This document shows, piece by piece, positions 50,466 to 59,756 of a stretch of 64,000 bases of DNA; the first letter of the stretch is position 1, and every line of letters begins with the position of its first letter. Origin of the DNA: Namhaeicola litoreus (lineage in GTDB: Bacteria; Bacteroidota; Bacteroidia; Flavobacteriales; Flavobacteriaceae); NCBI RefSeq assembly GCF_042679565.1, contig NZ_JBHTMY010000001.1, positions 248,001 to 312,000 of the forward strand, in the 5' to 3' direction. Below the pieces are notes generated by a model, which did not search any database, was not told the DNA's origin, and worked only from the letters and a program-made list of their open reading frames with translations. Position numbers and translations under genes: made by a program.

Positions 50466-51025
50466 TGGGATTAGAACCAAAAGTAAAAGAAAAGGCATTC
50501 AAACAAATGCTGTGGGTTTCCATGATCAGCATGACCATGATGTTTGCAGGATTAACCAGTGCCTATGTGATTAGTACGAAAAGAGAAGATTGGGTAAATT
50601 TCGAACTACCGCAAGCTTTTTACATTAGCACCATCTTGATTGTTTTGAGCAGTCTGAGTTATTTTCTCGCCAAAAGATCACTTGAAAATAGAACGCGAAC
50701 AACACTATTTTTAGTGATCACTTTGATCCTTGGAATTGGATTTGTTCTTTTTCAATTTAAAGGGTTTAGTCAACTCATAGATGCTGGATTGTATTTTACA
50801 GGAGAAGAAAGTAATGTTGCTACCTCCTTTCTATATGTGATTACCATGGCCCATATGGTCCATATTTTTGGTGGCATTATTGCACTAGTTGTAGTCTTAA
50901 TCAATCATTTACGAGGAAAATATACCCCAGACAATAAGCTTGGCCTAGAACTCGGTTTAATTTTTTGGCATTTTGTAGATTTATTATGGATTTATCTGGT
51001 CATGTTTTTTATCTATATCAATTAA
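50465..51025 (+). CDS. Cytochrome c oxidase subunit III-like protein (short form)
   Basis: This 186-residue membrane protein has about five TM helices. Heme-copper oxidase subunit III motifs are visible: AYVISTKREDW, ITMAHMVHIFGGII, and LIFWHFVDLLWIYLVMFFI at the C-terminus. It starts at the last base of the ctaB stop (TAATG). It precedes a longer subunit III-type gene, a duplicated arrangement common in Flavobacteriaceae caa3 clusters. Confidence 0.88.
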   Translation: MGLEPKVKEKAFKQMLWVSMISMTMMFAGLTSAYVISTKREDWVNFELPQAFYISTILIVLSSLSYFLAKRSLENRTRTTLFLVITLILGIGFVLFQFKGFSQLIDAGLYFTGEESNVATSFLYVITMAHMVHIFGGIIALVVVLINHLRGKYTPDNKLGLELGLIFWHFVDLLWIYLVMFFIYIN

Positions 51026-51140
51026 TCCGTCAAGAAAATCGGAATCAAGAAAAAAGAAAGAGCAAATTGATTTATTTTTTTATTTTTGCTGTTTACTAAA
51101 ATGGACAACATTTAACAAATACTAAAACTAATTAACTTAT

Positions 51141-52118
51141 ATGGAGGCAACAGTTGCTGATATACCAAAAGGAAAGACCTGGAACGGAGGTGGTGCAGAG
51201 CCCTTTGGCGCTAGCTATGGTAAAATGATGATGTGGTTTTTTATCATGTCGGATGCACTTACTTTTTCGGGTTTCATTGGGGCTTATGGTTTGATGAGAT
51301 TCAAATTCTTAGAAACCTGGCCCATTGCAGATGAGGTATTTACTCACGTTCCTTTTATACATGGCCATTACCCCATGTATTATGTAGCTTTCATGACCTT
51401 TGTCTTGATCTTCTCTTCTGTAACCATGGTATTGGCCGTAGATGCAGGAAAACATATGAATAAAGCGAAAGTAACTTTGTATATGTTTCTGACCATTATT
51501 GGAGGATTGATCTTCTTGGGTTCTCAGGCTTGGGAATGGAAAAATTTCATTTCAGGAACTTATGGTGCTGTTATTTTGAATGATGGAAAAGTAGTTCAGT
51601 TTGTCGATGAAACCGGACATCAGGTTACGCTCGAAAGTTTTGCTGCCAATGTTCCTACAGAACGCGTACAACATACCCGAAGTAACGGTTTATGGTTTGT
51701 TAGTGAACCTGCTTTGGCACCCGTTTCTATGGAGCAAGTAAAAAAAGGTTTTGCAGCTAATCCCAATATCAATTTGCGCATCGAAAAAATTGATCCAGCT
51801 ACCAAGAAAAAAATAATCGTTTCTAAAGAACAGGCAAATGCTTACTTGGCCAATGCCAAAGAAGTGGTTAAAGGTGCAAACCTCAGGGTAAATGAATACG
51901 GAAAAACACTTTTTGCAGATTTCTTCTTCTTTATCACAGGTTTTCACGGTTTTCACGTTTTCTCTGGAATTCTCATTAATATCATAATATTTTTTAATGT
52001 AATTCTAGGTACCTACCAACAAAGAGGTCATTATGAAATGGTTGAAAAAGTTGGACTTTATTGGCACTTTGTAGACCTTGTTTGGGTATTTGTATTTACA
52101 TTCTTCTATTTAATTTAA
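51141..52118 (+). CDS. Cytochrome c oxidase subunit III (long form)
   Basis: This 325-residue membrane protein is the main subunit III of the terminal oxidase. It has about five TM helices plus a soluble insert of roughly 110 residues between TM segments (about 140-250). The C-terminal motif is ITGFHGFHVFSGI followed by YWHFVDLVWVFVF. The insert is typical of Bacteroidota subunit III proteins. It lies 115 nt after the short paralogue, with TATTTTTG at 51,081 as a possible internal promoter element. Confidence 0.9.
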   Translation: MEATVADIPKGKTWNGGGAEPFGASYGKMMMWFFIMSDALTFSGFIGAYGLMRFKFLETWPIADEVFTHVPFIHGHYPMYYVAFMTFVLIFSSVTMVLAVDAGKHMNKAKVTLYMFLTIIGGLIFLGSQAWEWKNFISGTYGAVILNDGKVVQFVDETGHQVTLESFAANVPTERVQHTRSNGLWFVSEPALAPVSMEQVKKGFAANPNINLRIEKIDPATKKKIIVSKEQANAYLANAKEVVKGANLRVNEYGKTLFADFFFFITGFHGFHVFSGILINIIIFFNVILGTYQQRGHYEMVEKVGLYWHFVDLVWVFVFTFFYLI

Positions 52119-52133
52119 TTTTTGAATAATAAA

Positions 52134-52481
52134 ATGTCACACTCTGATTCACATTCACATACTGCGCTCATTTGGAAGGTGTTCGCGTTTTTATCCCTAA
52201 TTACTATTGTTGAGGTTATTTTAGGAATTGCAAAACCAAAATCTCTATACTTAACCCATTTCTTGGGTACCAGTCCGTTAAACTGGATCTTCATTATTTT
52301 GACTTTGGTAAAAGCCTACGGAATTGCCTGGTACTTTATGCACCTAAACGATGAGAAAACATGGTTTAGACGCTCAATAGTTTGGCCTGTTGTTTTCTTG
52401 ATCATGTATCTTTCTTTCTTTTTACTTTATGAAGGAGGGGCCTTGCAAGATATCTTGCATTCAATTACGAAATGGCAGTAA
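52134..52481 (+). CDS. Cytochrome c oxidase subunit IV-type membrane protein
   Basis: This membrane protein of about 115 residues has three TM helices, as in caa3-type subunit IV. It begins MSHSDSHSHTALIWKVFAFL and contains KAYGIAWYFMHLNDEKTWF. The ATG at 52,134 is preferred over the TTG at 52,122. It follows subunit III by 15 nt and is closed by a terminator at 52,502. Confidence 0.87.
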   Translation: MSHSDSHSHTALIWKVFAFLSLITIVEVILGIAKPKSLYLTHFLGTSPLNWIFIILTLVKAYGIAWYFMHLNDEKTWFRRSIVWPVVFLIMYLSFFLLYEGGALQDILHSITKWQ

Positions 52482-52501
52482 AACAATAAACATATAAAAG
52501 T

Positions 52502-52534
52502 AAAGCGTTTTGATTTATCGAGACGCTTTTTTTA
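52502..52534 (+). terminator. Terminator after the oxidase subunit genes
   Basis: AAAGCGT and ACGCTTT form a 7-bp stem followed by a T run. The tail overlaps the next promoter. Confidence 0.7.
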
Positions 52535-52540
52535 TTTTTG
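52509..52540 (+). promoter_or_regulatory. Promoter overlapping the terminator
   Basis: TTTG (52,509-52,512), a 20-nt spacer and TATTTTTG (52,533-52,540) lie 22 nt before the start of the next gene. Confidence 0.6.
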
Positions 52541-52562
52541 CAAACTAGATTCCCAATCTATT

Positions 52563-53222
52563 ATGAGCCAAAAAAAAGTCAATAAAAAAAGTAAAATCAT
52601 CTTGTCCATTTTGTTTTTTGGCCCTTTGTTATTTTACCTTTCTCTGCTAACGGGAACGCACTCCTATACAAAATTACCTGTATTGACAGAAAATATAAAT
52701 TCTTTGAAGCAATTTGAAGATGCTGAGGATCACAGTTTTGTGGGTCATGTTACTGTTCTTGCATTTTTAGGTGAAGATGTTTTGAATTACAAGACCAATG
52801 CGCTCAACCTCAACGAAAAGATTTATAAAAATTTTTATGGCTATCCTGATTTTCAAATACTGGTACTTATGCCGGTTGGTACTGAAGAAAAAGTAGCACA
52901 ACTCAGAAAAGAATTAGGCGCTACCTCTGATATAGAGAAATGGTATTTTGTTTTTAAAGAAAAAAAGGAAATCAAAGAAATTTTTCAAAGTCTGCACACT
53001 CCTTATCTAATGAACGAAGTCAATTATTCTCCATATGCTTTTATTATCGATAAGAACGGCAATTTAAGAGGGCGAAATGATGATGAGGATGAAGTGAATG
53101 GCTTGCTTTATGGGTATAACGCAGAAACTGTTGCGCTCATCCATCAAAAAATGGTTGATGATATGAAAGTACTTATGGCAGAATATAGACTGGCCTTAAA
53201 ATCGAATAAAAGAGAAATTTAA
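52563..53222 (+). CDS. Membrane-anchored thioredoxin-fold protein, SCO-like without Cys pair
   Basis: This 219-residue protein has one N-terminal TM (about 10-30) and an extracytoplasmic domain resembling the SCO/thioredoxin fold (VTVLAFLGEDVL, AFIIDKNGNLRGR). The CxxxC copper site of SCO is replaced by GEDVL, so copper binding is unlikely. It directly precedes a canonical SCO gene (22 nt). It may be a structural partner in oxidase assembly. Confidence 0.7.
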   Translation: MSQKKVNKKSKIILSILFFGPLLFYLSLLTGTHSYTKLPVLTENINSLKQFEDAEDHSFVGHVTVLAFLGEDVLNYKTNALNLNEKIYKNFYGYPDFQILVLMPVGTEEKVAQLRKELGATSDIEKWYFVFKEKKEIKEIFQSLHTPYLMNEVNYSPYAFIIDKNGNLRGRNDDEDEVNGLLYGYNAETVALIHQKMVDDMKVLMAEYRLALKSNKREI

Positions 53223-53244
53223 TGTTTCTCGAAAATAAAAAAAG

Positions 53245-53886
53245 ATGAAAAAGAATACATACATCATCGTATCCCTCATTATCCTGATTTTTGGCATTTA
53301 TGCACTCCCAAAAATAATGAACAAGTTCAGCGATGAGACCTTGATGAAATTTGAAGAGGTTCCTCCATTTTCATTTACAAATCAAAACGGTGAAACAATT
53401 TCCAATGAAGATTTCGAGGGAAAAGTGTACGTGGTAGAATTTTTCTTTACCTCCTGTCCTACCATTTGCCCTAAAATGAACGCAAGTTTACTCAAAGTAC
53501 AAAAAGAGTTTTACGGAAATCCTTCGTTTGGTATTGCCTCTTTTAGCATAGATCCTAAAAGAGATACACCCGAAGTACTAAAAAAATATGCGGAAGACCA
53601 TGGAGCAAGCCATAAGAATTGGCATTTTTTGACAGGTGAAAAAGAGGTGATCTACACCTTTTCTAACCAAGGCTTTAAACTCTATGCCGGTGAAAATGAA
53701 GCTGCCGAAGGCGGTTTTGAGCATTCTGGCTTATTTGCTTTAATAGACCAAGATGGTTTTATTCGATCTAGGGTAGTCGAAATGGGCGACAGTAAAAACC
53801 CTATAAAATTTTACGACGGACTAGATGAAACACAAGTGCAATGGCTAAAAGAAGATATCGCTAAACTTTTAAAAGAAAAAGGATGA
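53245..53886 (+). CDS. SCO family copper chaperone
   Basis: This is a membrane-anchored thioredoxin-fold chaperone for the CuA site of cytochrome oxidase. The 213-residue protein has a TM at about 5-23. The copper/thiol motif FTSCPTICPKM has Cys71 and Cys75, and the conserved His lies in GGFEHSGLFALID. It overlaps the DUF420 gene by 4 nt and follows the Cys-less homologue by 22 nt. Confidence 0.93.
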   Translation: MKKNTYIIVSLIILIFGIYALPKIMNKFSDETLMKFEEVPPFSFTNQNGETISNEDFEGKVYVVEFFFTSCPTICPKMNASLLKVQKEFYGNPSFGIASFSIDPKRDTPEVLKKYAEDHGASHKNWHFLTGEKEVIYTFSNQGFKLYAGENEAAEGGFEHSGLFALIDQDGFIRSRVVEMGDSKNPIKFYDGLDETQVQWLKEDIAKLLKEKG

Positions 53887-54413
53887 GTACGCCTAAACCT
53901 GTTCAAAAAAACCATCGTGGTTTGATTATCGCTCTTTCGTTTATCATACCCTTAGCAGTTGCAGCCTTATTCAAAGTTAAGATTGATCTAGATTTACCCG
54001 TTTTTTTGCCCCCTATTTACGCCACGATTAATGGGTTTACCGCCCTTATTTTAATGGCAGCCGTTTGGACCATCAAAAATGGAAAACGCAGTTTACACGA
54101 AAAATTAATGAAAAGCGCATTGCTGCTATCCGCCCTGTTCTTGATCCTTTATGTGCTTTATCACATGACATCCGAATCGACTTCCTATGGTGGTGAGGGT
54201 CTCATAAAATATATTTATTATTTTATTTTAATTAGCCATATCTTATTATCAGTGGCGGTTGTTCCTTTTGTATTATTTACCTTTTTACATGGGCTGAACC
54301 AAAATTTTATCAAACATAAACGCTTGGCGAGAATTGCTTTTCCTCTTTGGCTGTATGTAGCAGTCACAGGGGTTGTGGTATATCTTATGATTTCACCCTA
54401 TTATATCTTCTAA
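53883..54413 (+). CDS. DUF420 membrane protein
   Basis: This 176-residue protein has four to five TM helices and the DUF420 signatures LPPIYATINGFTALIL and LHEKLMKSALLLSALFLILY. It is related to CtaM-type oxidase assembly factors and is normally encoded with SCO and oxidase genes. The first 4 nt overlap the SCO stop and the last base overlaps the next start. Confidence 0.92.
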   Translation: MSTPKPVQKNHRGLIIALSFIIPLAVAALFKVKIDLDLPVFLPPIYATINGFTALILMAAVWTIKNGKRSLHEKLMKSALLLSALFLILYVLYHMTSESTSYGGEGLIKYIYYFILISHILLSVAVVPFVLFTFLHGLNQNFIKHKRLARIAFPLWLYVAVTGVVVYLMISPYYIF

Positions 54414-54652
54414 TGAAAACCAGTTCGAGCAAATTAAATATATTTTCTATTTTCATGCTTATTCTGTTGAGCATTAACATGGATGTACAAGCCCAATGCG
54501 CCATGTGTAAAGCCGTAGTCGAATCAGGAGGTGGAGATACAGCTGAAGGTATTAATAACGGAATCGTTTATTTAATGGCCTTTCCTTACCTCATTGTGGC
54601 GGTGAGTATTTTCATTTTCGTTCGGAATTATCGCAAGTCTAGAGCCAAATAA
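54413..54652 (+). CDS. Small CxxC membrane protein in the oxidase cluster
   Basis: This 79-residue protein has a signal-like first helix ending VQAQ, then CAMCKAVVESGGG, a CxxC motif on the outer side. A second TM helix (YLIVAVSIFIFVRNYRK) follows. Its start overlaps the DUF420 stop (TAATG). The conserved position implies a role in oxidase biogenesis, possibly metal or thiol handling. That is inference. The frame from 54,347 is an artefact. Confidence 0.8.
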   Translation: MKTSSSKLNIFSIFMLILLSINMDVQAQCAMCKAVVESGGGDTAEGINNGIVYLMAFPYLIVAVSIFIFVRNYRKSRAK

Positions 54653-54710
54653 TTTTCAAAAACTGTAACATTTATTTGATTTGCTCGTCAAATAGCAAAA
54701 TTATTTATAC

Positions 54711-56153
54711 ATGAAAACCCTTTTGTCGCTCCTTATCACTGTTTTATTCAGTTCACTTTCCTTTGCCCAAGATTCTTCACCAAAAAAATGGTCTTTACAA
54801 GAATGTGTTGATTATGCCATTGAAAATAATATCACGGTAAAGCAAAATGAGTTAAATATCGATTTAGCAGAACTTAATAAGAAAGATGCTATTGGAAACT
54901 TTTTACCCACTTTGAACCTAAACGGGAATCACGGTTGGAACTCAGGTCTTACAACAGACGTGACAACGGGAGTATTGCGTAACCAAACTACACAAACCAC
55001 ATTTGCCGGAATTAATTCAGGAATCACAATTTTTGATGGTTTAAGAAACCTCAATCAATTGCGTCGTGCTGAATTAGAAATTCTATCAAATAGATATCAA
55101 GTAGACCGAATTAAAGATGATATTTCTCTAAATGTGATCAATGCATATTTACAAGTTTTATTCAGCAAAGAAGCCGTTAGGGTGGCCGAACCTCAATTAG
55201 AAGTATCAAGAGAACAACTAAACAGAACAAATAAATTGGTCGAGGCAGGAACCCTTCCAAGTGGAGATCTATTTGATATTCAGGCAACTGTCGCCAACGA
55301 TGAACAGAACTTGGTCGTAACCCAGAACAACGTTAAGCTTGCACTAATTAGTCTTGCACAACTACTTCAATTAACTGAATATGACAGTTTTGATATAGCA
55401 GATGAAGAAATTGCTAGTTTACCCATCGTTAATTTAGGCGATTATACCGTAGATGAAATTTATGCTAAAGCTCTTGAGAACAGAAATGAAATAAAAGTTG
55501 CCAAAGCGAATATTGATATTGCAGAAAAAGACATCGATCTGGCAAAAGGAGACAGATATCCAACCCTTTCCGGTTTTTATAACTGGAATTCGAGATATTC
55601 GAACTTAGATAGAATTGTAGGTTCAGAAATAGATCCTACTAATCCGACTGTTGTCATTGGGCAAGTAGAAGGAACAGGCCAAAATGTAATTACACAGAAT
55701 TTTAATCCTGTTACAGGTAATCCTCCCGGTTTTTTTGATCAGTTTGATAGAAACAAAGGGTCTAGTATTGGTTTAAGTCTTCAAATTCCTATTTTAAACG
55801 GTTTTAGAGTTTCTAATAATATCAAACGTGCCAAAATAAACTACGAGCAAACACAAGCTCAATTAACCCAGGAAGAATTAAATCTGGATAGAACCATTAA
55901 TACTGTTTATGCAGATGCACAAGGCGCTTTAAAAGTTTATGAAGCGGCCCAGAAATCTGTATTGGCTCAGGAAGAATCTTTTCGTTACGCTACAGAAAGA
56001 TATAATGTGGGTATTGTTAACTCCTTTGAGTACAGCCAAATTAAGAATAGATTGATTCAGGCTCAATCTGATTTTCTGAGAGCTAAGTATGAATATATTT
56101 TTAGGGTGAAGTTATTAGAATTTTACTACGGAGTACCTGTGTCTTTGGATTGA
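54711..56153 (+). CDS. TolC-family outer membrane efflux protein
   Basis: This 480-residue exported protein has a signal peptide (MKTLLSLLITVLFSSLSFAQ). Two TolC/OEP repeats follow, about 30-230 and 270-470, with the long helices expected for the periplasmic tunnel. Markers are WSLQECVDYAIENN at the start and YNVGIVNSFEYSQIKNRLIQ near the end. No RND or MFP genes are visible in the window. Its 3' end overlaps the convergent acyltransferase gene by 28 nt. Confidence 0.92.
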   Translation: MKTLLSLLITVLFSSLSFAQDSSPKKWSLQECVDYAIENNITVKQNELNIDLAELNKKDAIGNFLPTLNLNGNHGWNSGLTTDVTTGVLRNQTTQTTFAGINSGITIFDGLRNLNQLRRAELEILSNRYQVDRIKDDISLNVINAYLQVLFSKEAVRVAEPQLEVSREQLNRTNKLVEAGTLPSGDLFDIQATVANDEQNLVVTQNNVKLALISLAQLLQLTEYDSFDIADEEIASLPIVNLGDYTVDEIYAKALENRNEIKVAKANIDIAEKDIDLAKGDRYPTLSGFYNWNSRYSNLDRIVGSEIDPTNPTVVIGQVEGTGQNVITQNFNPVTGNPPGFFDQFDRNKGSSIGLSLQIPILNGFRVSNNIKRAKINYEQTQAQLTQEELNLDRTINTVYADAQGALKVYEAAQKSVLAQEESFRYATERYNVGIVNSFEYSQIKNRLIQAQSDFLRAKYEYIFRVKLLEFYYGVPVSLD

Positions 56154-57955
56154 TGAAATCCAAGCGACTTGGCTTTGGCTTCCAATTCTAGCTGTAAGTC
56201 ATCCAATATGGGTTTTACTGTACTTTCGGGTAAATCAGAAATTCTGATATACATCAAGCCATCTACAGCATTATTAAAAGCAGGATCTACATTAAAGGCA
56301 ATCAATTTAGCATTTTGTTTGGCGTATTTTTTAAGCAACACTGGAAGCCTTAAATGGCCGGGTTCCAACTCATCAATGATCTTATCAAACTTGTTCATGT
56401 CGGCCTGAGCCGCATCAAATACAAAATGCTTATCCGCATCCTTAAGTTTTACTTTATACTCCTTTTTAGGATGGACATATTGAGCCAAATAAGGATCGTA
56501 ATAATTTGACTTCATAAATTCAACCATCAGTGATTTTGAAAAGTTAGAAAACTGGTTGCTGATACTCACTCCTCCTAACAAATATTTATACTCCGGGTTT
56601 TTTAGTGTAACATGCACAATTCCTTTCCACAGCAAAAACAAAGGCATCGGTCTTTGCTGGTAAGATTTTATCACAAAGGCTCTACCCATTTCGATGCTTT
56701 CTTCCATCATACCGCTCATCTCAGGTTCTAACCTAAATAATTCACTAATATAAAATCCATCCAATCCGTACTCCTTATAAATATCCTCACCCATACCCAT
56801 TCTATAGGCACCAACAATCTTTTGGGTGGATTCATCAAATAGAAAAAGATGTTTGTAGTATTTGTCGTATTTATCAAGATCGATAGATTTATTTGTCCCT
56901 TCTCCTACATCCCGAAAGGTGATTTCCCTTAACCTACCAATTTCCAATAATATATGCTCTATTTCATCACCATCAGCAAAAAATATGGCATAATTATTTG
57001 ACCTAAATAAGAGTTTGTCCTTTTCTTCAAGTGCTTGTATTTCTTTAAGAATTAAATCTTGATCAATTTCATCAATAATTCTTTTTGGCGCTTTCGGAAT
57101 TTTAAAATTTGCCGGATTCATCAAAAGATGTTCTTTCTCAAAGGGTTTGGCCAACATATATGTTTTATACCTCAGGTATTGATGAAAATCTTCTAAACCA
57201 TTGAGATTTTCTTGTTCTGCAACGCTAATTGGTTTTCCAATACGCACTTTAATGACCCTGTCTTTTTGGGTTAATAATTCCGAAGGTAATTTAGCTGTGC
57301 GTAACGTATCACTAATTTTAGATAAGCCATAAAACAAAGGACTGTTTTTGGCATGAAAATAAATAGGAATTACCGGTACTTTTGCCTTTTGGATCAACTT
57401 AATTGCTCCCTCTTCCCAAGGTTTGTCCACCATTAATTTGCCATCCCTATAGGTAGAAACTTCTCCTGCAGGAAAGATACCTAGTGCTTTGTCATTTTTT
57501 AAATGTTGTAGTGCATTTTTTATCCCCGTCACACTAGACCCAGCGTCTTTTCTGTTTTCAAAAGGATTTACAGGCATGATATAAGGTTGCAAGGGCTCAA
57601 TCCTGTTCAGTAAAAAATTAGCGATAATCTTAAAATCGGGTCTTACTTCCAACAATAATTTCAACAATAATATTCCATCAATACCTCCAAGTGGATGATT
57701 TGAAATTGAAATAAACGCGCCCTCTTTTGGGATTCTTTTTAAATCATCTTCCGGAATTTCGAATTTAATTTGGACCTCGTCAAGGATGGCATTTAGAAAA
57801 GTGAGGTCACTTTTGTCTTTGTGTTTGTTGTATATCTCATTTAGTTTTGAGATCCGCAACACTTTGAGCATGGTATAACCTAAAAAAGTTCCAAAAAAGC
57901 CATACTTATCTGTATGAATAACTCCGGCAATTTCTTTGGCTGTAACTAAACTCAT
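56126..57955 (-). CDS. Two-domain lysophospholipid acyltransferase / OlsB-like GNAT
   Basis: This 609-residue protein joins a PlsC-type acyltransferase to an OlsB-like domain. In the first (about 80-240) ISNHPLGGIDG carries His87 and Asp93, and FPAGEVSTYRDGK carries the second motif. The second (about 310-580) has the hemolysin/OlsB look (VGAYRMGMGEDIYKEYG). This pairing in Bacteroidota fits synthesis of aminolipids such as glycine or ornithine lipids. It sits 3 nt behind aspartate kinase on the same strand. Confidence 0.88.
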   Translation of the reverse strand: MSLVTAKEIAGVIHTDKYGFFGTFLGYTMLKVLRISKLNEIYNKHKDKSDLTFLNAILDEVQIKFEIPEDDLKRIPKEGAFISISNHPLGGIDGILLLKLLLEVRPDFKIIANFLLNRIEPLQPYIMPVNPFENRKDAGSSVTGIKNALQHLKNDKALGIFPAGEVSTYRDGKLMVDKPWEEGAIKLIQKAKVPVIPIYFHAKNSPLFYGLSKISDTLRTAKLPSELLTQKDRVIKVRIGKPISVAEQENLNGLEDFHQYLRYKTYMLAKPFEKEHLLMNPANFKIPKAPKRIIDEIDQDLILKEIQALEEKDKLLFRSNNYAIFFADGDEIEHILLEIGRLREITFRDVGEGTNKSIDLDKYDKYYKHLFLFDESTQKIVGAYRMGMGEDIYKEYGLDGFYISELFRLEPEMSGMMEESIEMGRAFVIKSYQQRPMPLFLLWKGIVHVTLKNPEYKYLLGGVSISNQFSNFSKSLMVEFMKSNYYDPYLAQYVHPKKEYKVKLKDADKHFVFDAAQADMNKFDKIIDELEPGHLRLPVLLKKYAKQNAKLIAFNVDPAFNNAVDGLMYIRISDLPESTVKPILDDLQLELEAKAKSLGFHQSKDTGTP

Positions 57956-57958
57956 TTT

Positions 57959-59206
57959 CTATTTCATTAATATTTGAACCGTTTCTCTACTTGTTTGTTT
58001 TAGAAGAACCTCCTTGCCTTTTAAAAGATCACTTATGACTTCCTCATTAAAATGCCTTACCGTATAAAGTATTAAGTTATTATTATACAGCACTTTATAC
58101 TTTTTTTGAAGATCTTCGATCAAGGCCTGAAAGGTATTAAAAATATCTTCAAAACAAACTGAAAAACTGATGGCCGAAAGCTGGATCAAATTCACACTAA
58201 TTCTATGTTTGTGAAAAAGATCATAAATATCACTCAGATCTTCTTCTGCAATAAAATCAAACTCCCTGTCTGAGATTGACAGTAAAATCTGATTTTCTTT
58301 TCTTATAAAAATGGGTGTCCTGGGTTCCAACATTAAAGCCTTGCTGATTCTTGTTCCCGGTAAAACCGGATCGACAAACGATTTTACGACCAAGGGAATA
58401 TTCTTTTTTTGAAGCGGCTGAATCGTTTTGGGATGAATCACGGTAGCTCCGTAAAAAGACATTTCTATCGCCTCCGTAAAAGACAGTTCATTTAACAAAA
58501 CTGCTCGTTCAAAAACTCTCGGATCGGCGTTCATCACACCAGGTACATCCTTGAACACATTTACCTCTTCCGCATCTAAACAATAGCCAATAATTGCCGC
58601 CGTATAATCAGAGCCTTCACGACCTAAGGTTGTCGTTATATTTTCATTGTGACTGCCAATAAAGCCTTGAACTAATGTAATTTCTGAAGTTTTTATTTGT
58701 GAGCTAACAGCTGCCTGGGTCAGACTCCAATTTACCTTGGCTTTTCTATGATTATCATCCGTTTTGATCACTTCTCTGGCATCGAGCCATTGATGATTTA
58801 TCCCGATATGATCCAGCCAAAAACTGCAAATTTTAGTCGATAGTATTTCAGCTTGAGAAACAATTTCATCATAAACTCGATCATAAGCCATGCCCTTATT
58901 TAATTCTATTTTCTCTGAGAATTGCTGATAAAATAAAGTCAGATCTTTTTCAAATTTATTTTGATGACCAAATAGATCAATTAAAATATCCTGATGAAAT
59001 AACCTGGTAAAATTCACCTTTTCTTCGATTTTTTCAGGTTCATAAAACAAAGCTTTTACAATTTCTTCAAAGGCATTGGTCATTTTTCCCATGGCAGAAA
59101 TGACAATCACACCATTCATAAAACCAACTTTTTGAATGACGGATGCCAGATTTCTTACACCCTCTGCATTTTTTACCGATGCACCACCAAATTTTAGGAC
59201 TTTCAT
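57959..59206 (-). CDS. Aspartate kinase
   Basis: This monofunctional aspartate kinase phosphorylates aspartate at the start of the Lys/Thr/Met pathway. The 415-residue protein begins MKVLKFGGASVKN. It has GREGSDYTAAIIGYCLDAEE for ATP/aspartate binding and VFKDVPGVMNADPR. The last 120 residues form an ACT-like regulatory region. It overlaps the GNAT gene by 4 nt. No homoserine dehydrogenase domain is fused. Confidence 0.93.
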   Translation of the reverse strand: MKVLKFGGASVKNAEGVRNLASVIQKVGFMNGVIVISAMGKMTNAFEEIVKALFYEPEKIEEKVNFTRLFHQDILIDLFGHQNKFEKDLTLFYQQFSEKIELNKGMAYDRVYDEIVSQAEILSTKICSFWLDHIGINHQWLDAREVIKTDDNHRKAKVNWSLTQAAVSSQIKTSEITLVQGFIGSHNENITTTLGREGSDYTAAIIGYCLDAEEVNVFKDVPGVMNADPRVFERAVLLNELSFTEAIEMSFYGATVIHPKTIQPLQKKNIPLVVKSFVDPVLPGTRISKALMLEPRTPIFIRKENQILLSISDREFDFIAEEDLSDIYDLFHKHRISVNLIQLSAISFSVCFEDIFNTFQALIEDLQKKYKVLYNNNLILYTVRHFNEEVISDLLKGKEVLLKQTSRETVQILMK

Positions 59207-59682
59207 AAAGTATTCAAATAATTCTCTAATCCCGCTTTATCCATCTGCACTACACGCCAGCTTTCTAAAATCTTTGCCCCGGTAGATTCGTAAAAATCAA
59301 TCGCCACCTTATTCCAATCCAGAACATTCCACTCAACTCTTTTATAACCTCTAGATTGGGCAGTTTTTAGCACTTCATTGTACAGTTTTGTTCCTAAACC
59401 TTGATTTCTATGAGTTTCTTTAACGATGAGATCTTCCAGATGAATTGTTTTTCCTTTCCACGTTGAGTATCGCTCATAGTATAATGCCATACCGACCACT
59501 TGTCCGTTTACCTCTGCCAACAGGGCTTCGAACGCAGGTTTTTCGCCAAATCCATCTTCAATTAATTGCGCTTCGGTTACTTCAACCATATGTGGTTCCT
59601 TTTCAAAAATTGCCAGATCATTGATCAGCGATAAGACAGATTTCATATCCGATTCATTGGCTTTCCTTATAATTACTTGCAT
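59203..59682 (-). CDS. GNAT-family N-acetyltransferase
   Basis: This 159-residue acetyltransferase is of the diamine/spermine-type GNAT group. The acetyl-CoA loop is ETHRNQGLGTKLYNEVL and the C-terminal YKRVEWNVLDWNKVAIDFY is typical of SAT-like proteins. Substrate is uncertain. It is the first gene of a three-gene minus-strand operon with aspartate kinase and the acyltransferase. Confidence 0.88.
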   Translation of the reverse strand: MQVIIRKANESDMKSVLSLINDLAIFEKEPHMVEVTEAQLIEDGFGEKPAFEALLAEVNGQVVGMALYYERYSTWKGKTIHLEDLIVKETHRNQGLGTKLYNEVLKTAQSRGYKRVEWNVLDWNKVAIDFYESTGAKILESWRVVQMDKAGLENYLNTL

Positions 59683-59756
59683 CTTTTGATATTTTTTTCT
59701 GTAAAAATAGCCATATTTGTAGCTTAATTGACCCTATACCAGATAAAAACATTTCT

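Noticed and set aside
54347..54412. Upstream extension of the small CxxC protein
   Set aside because: It lies inside the DUF420 gene in another frame. The ATG at 54,413 gives a proper signal peptide.
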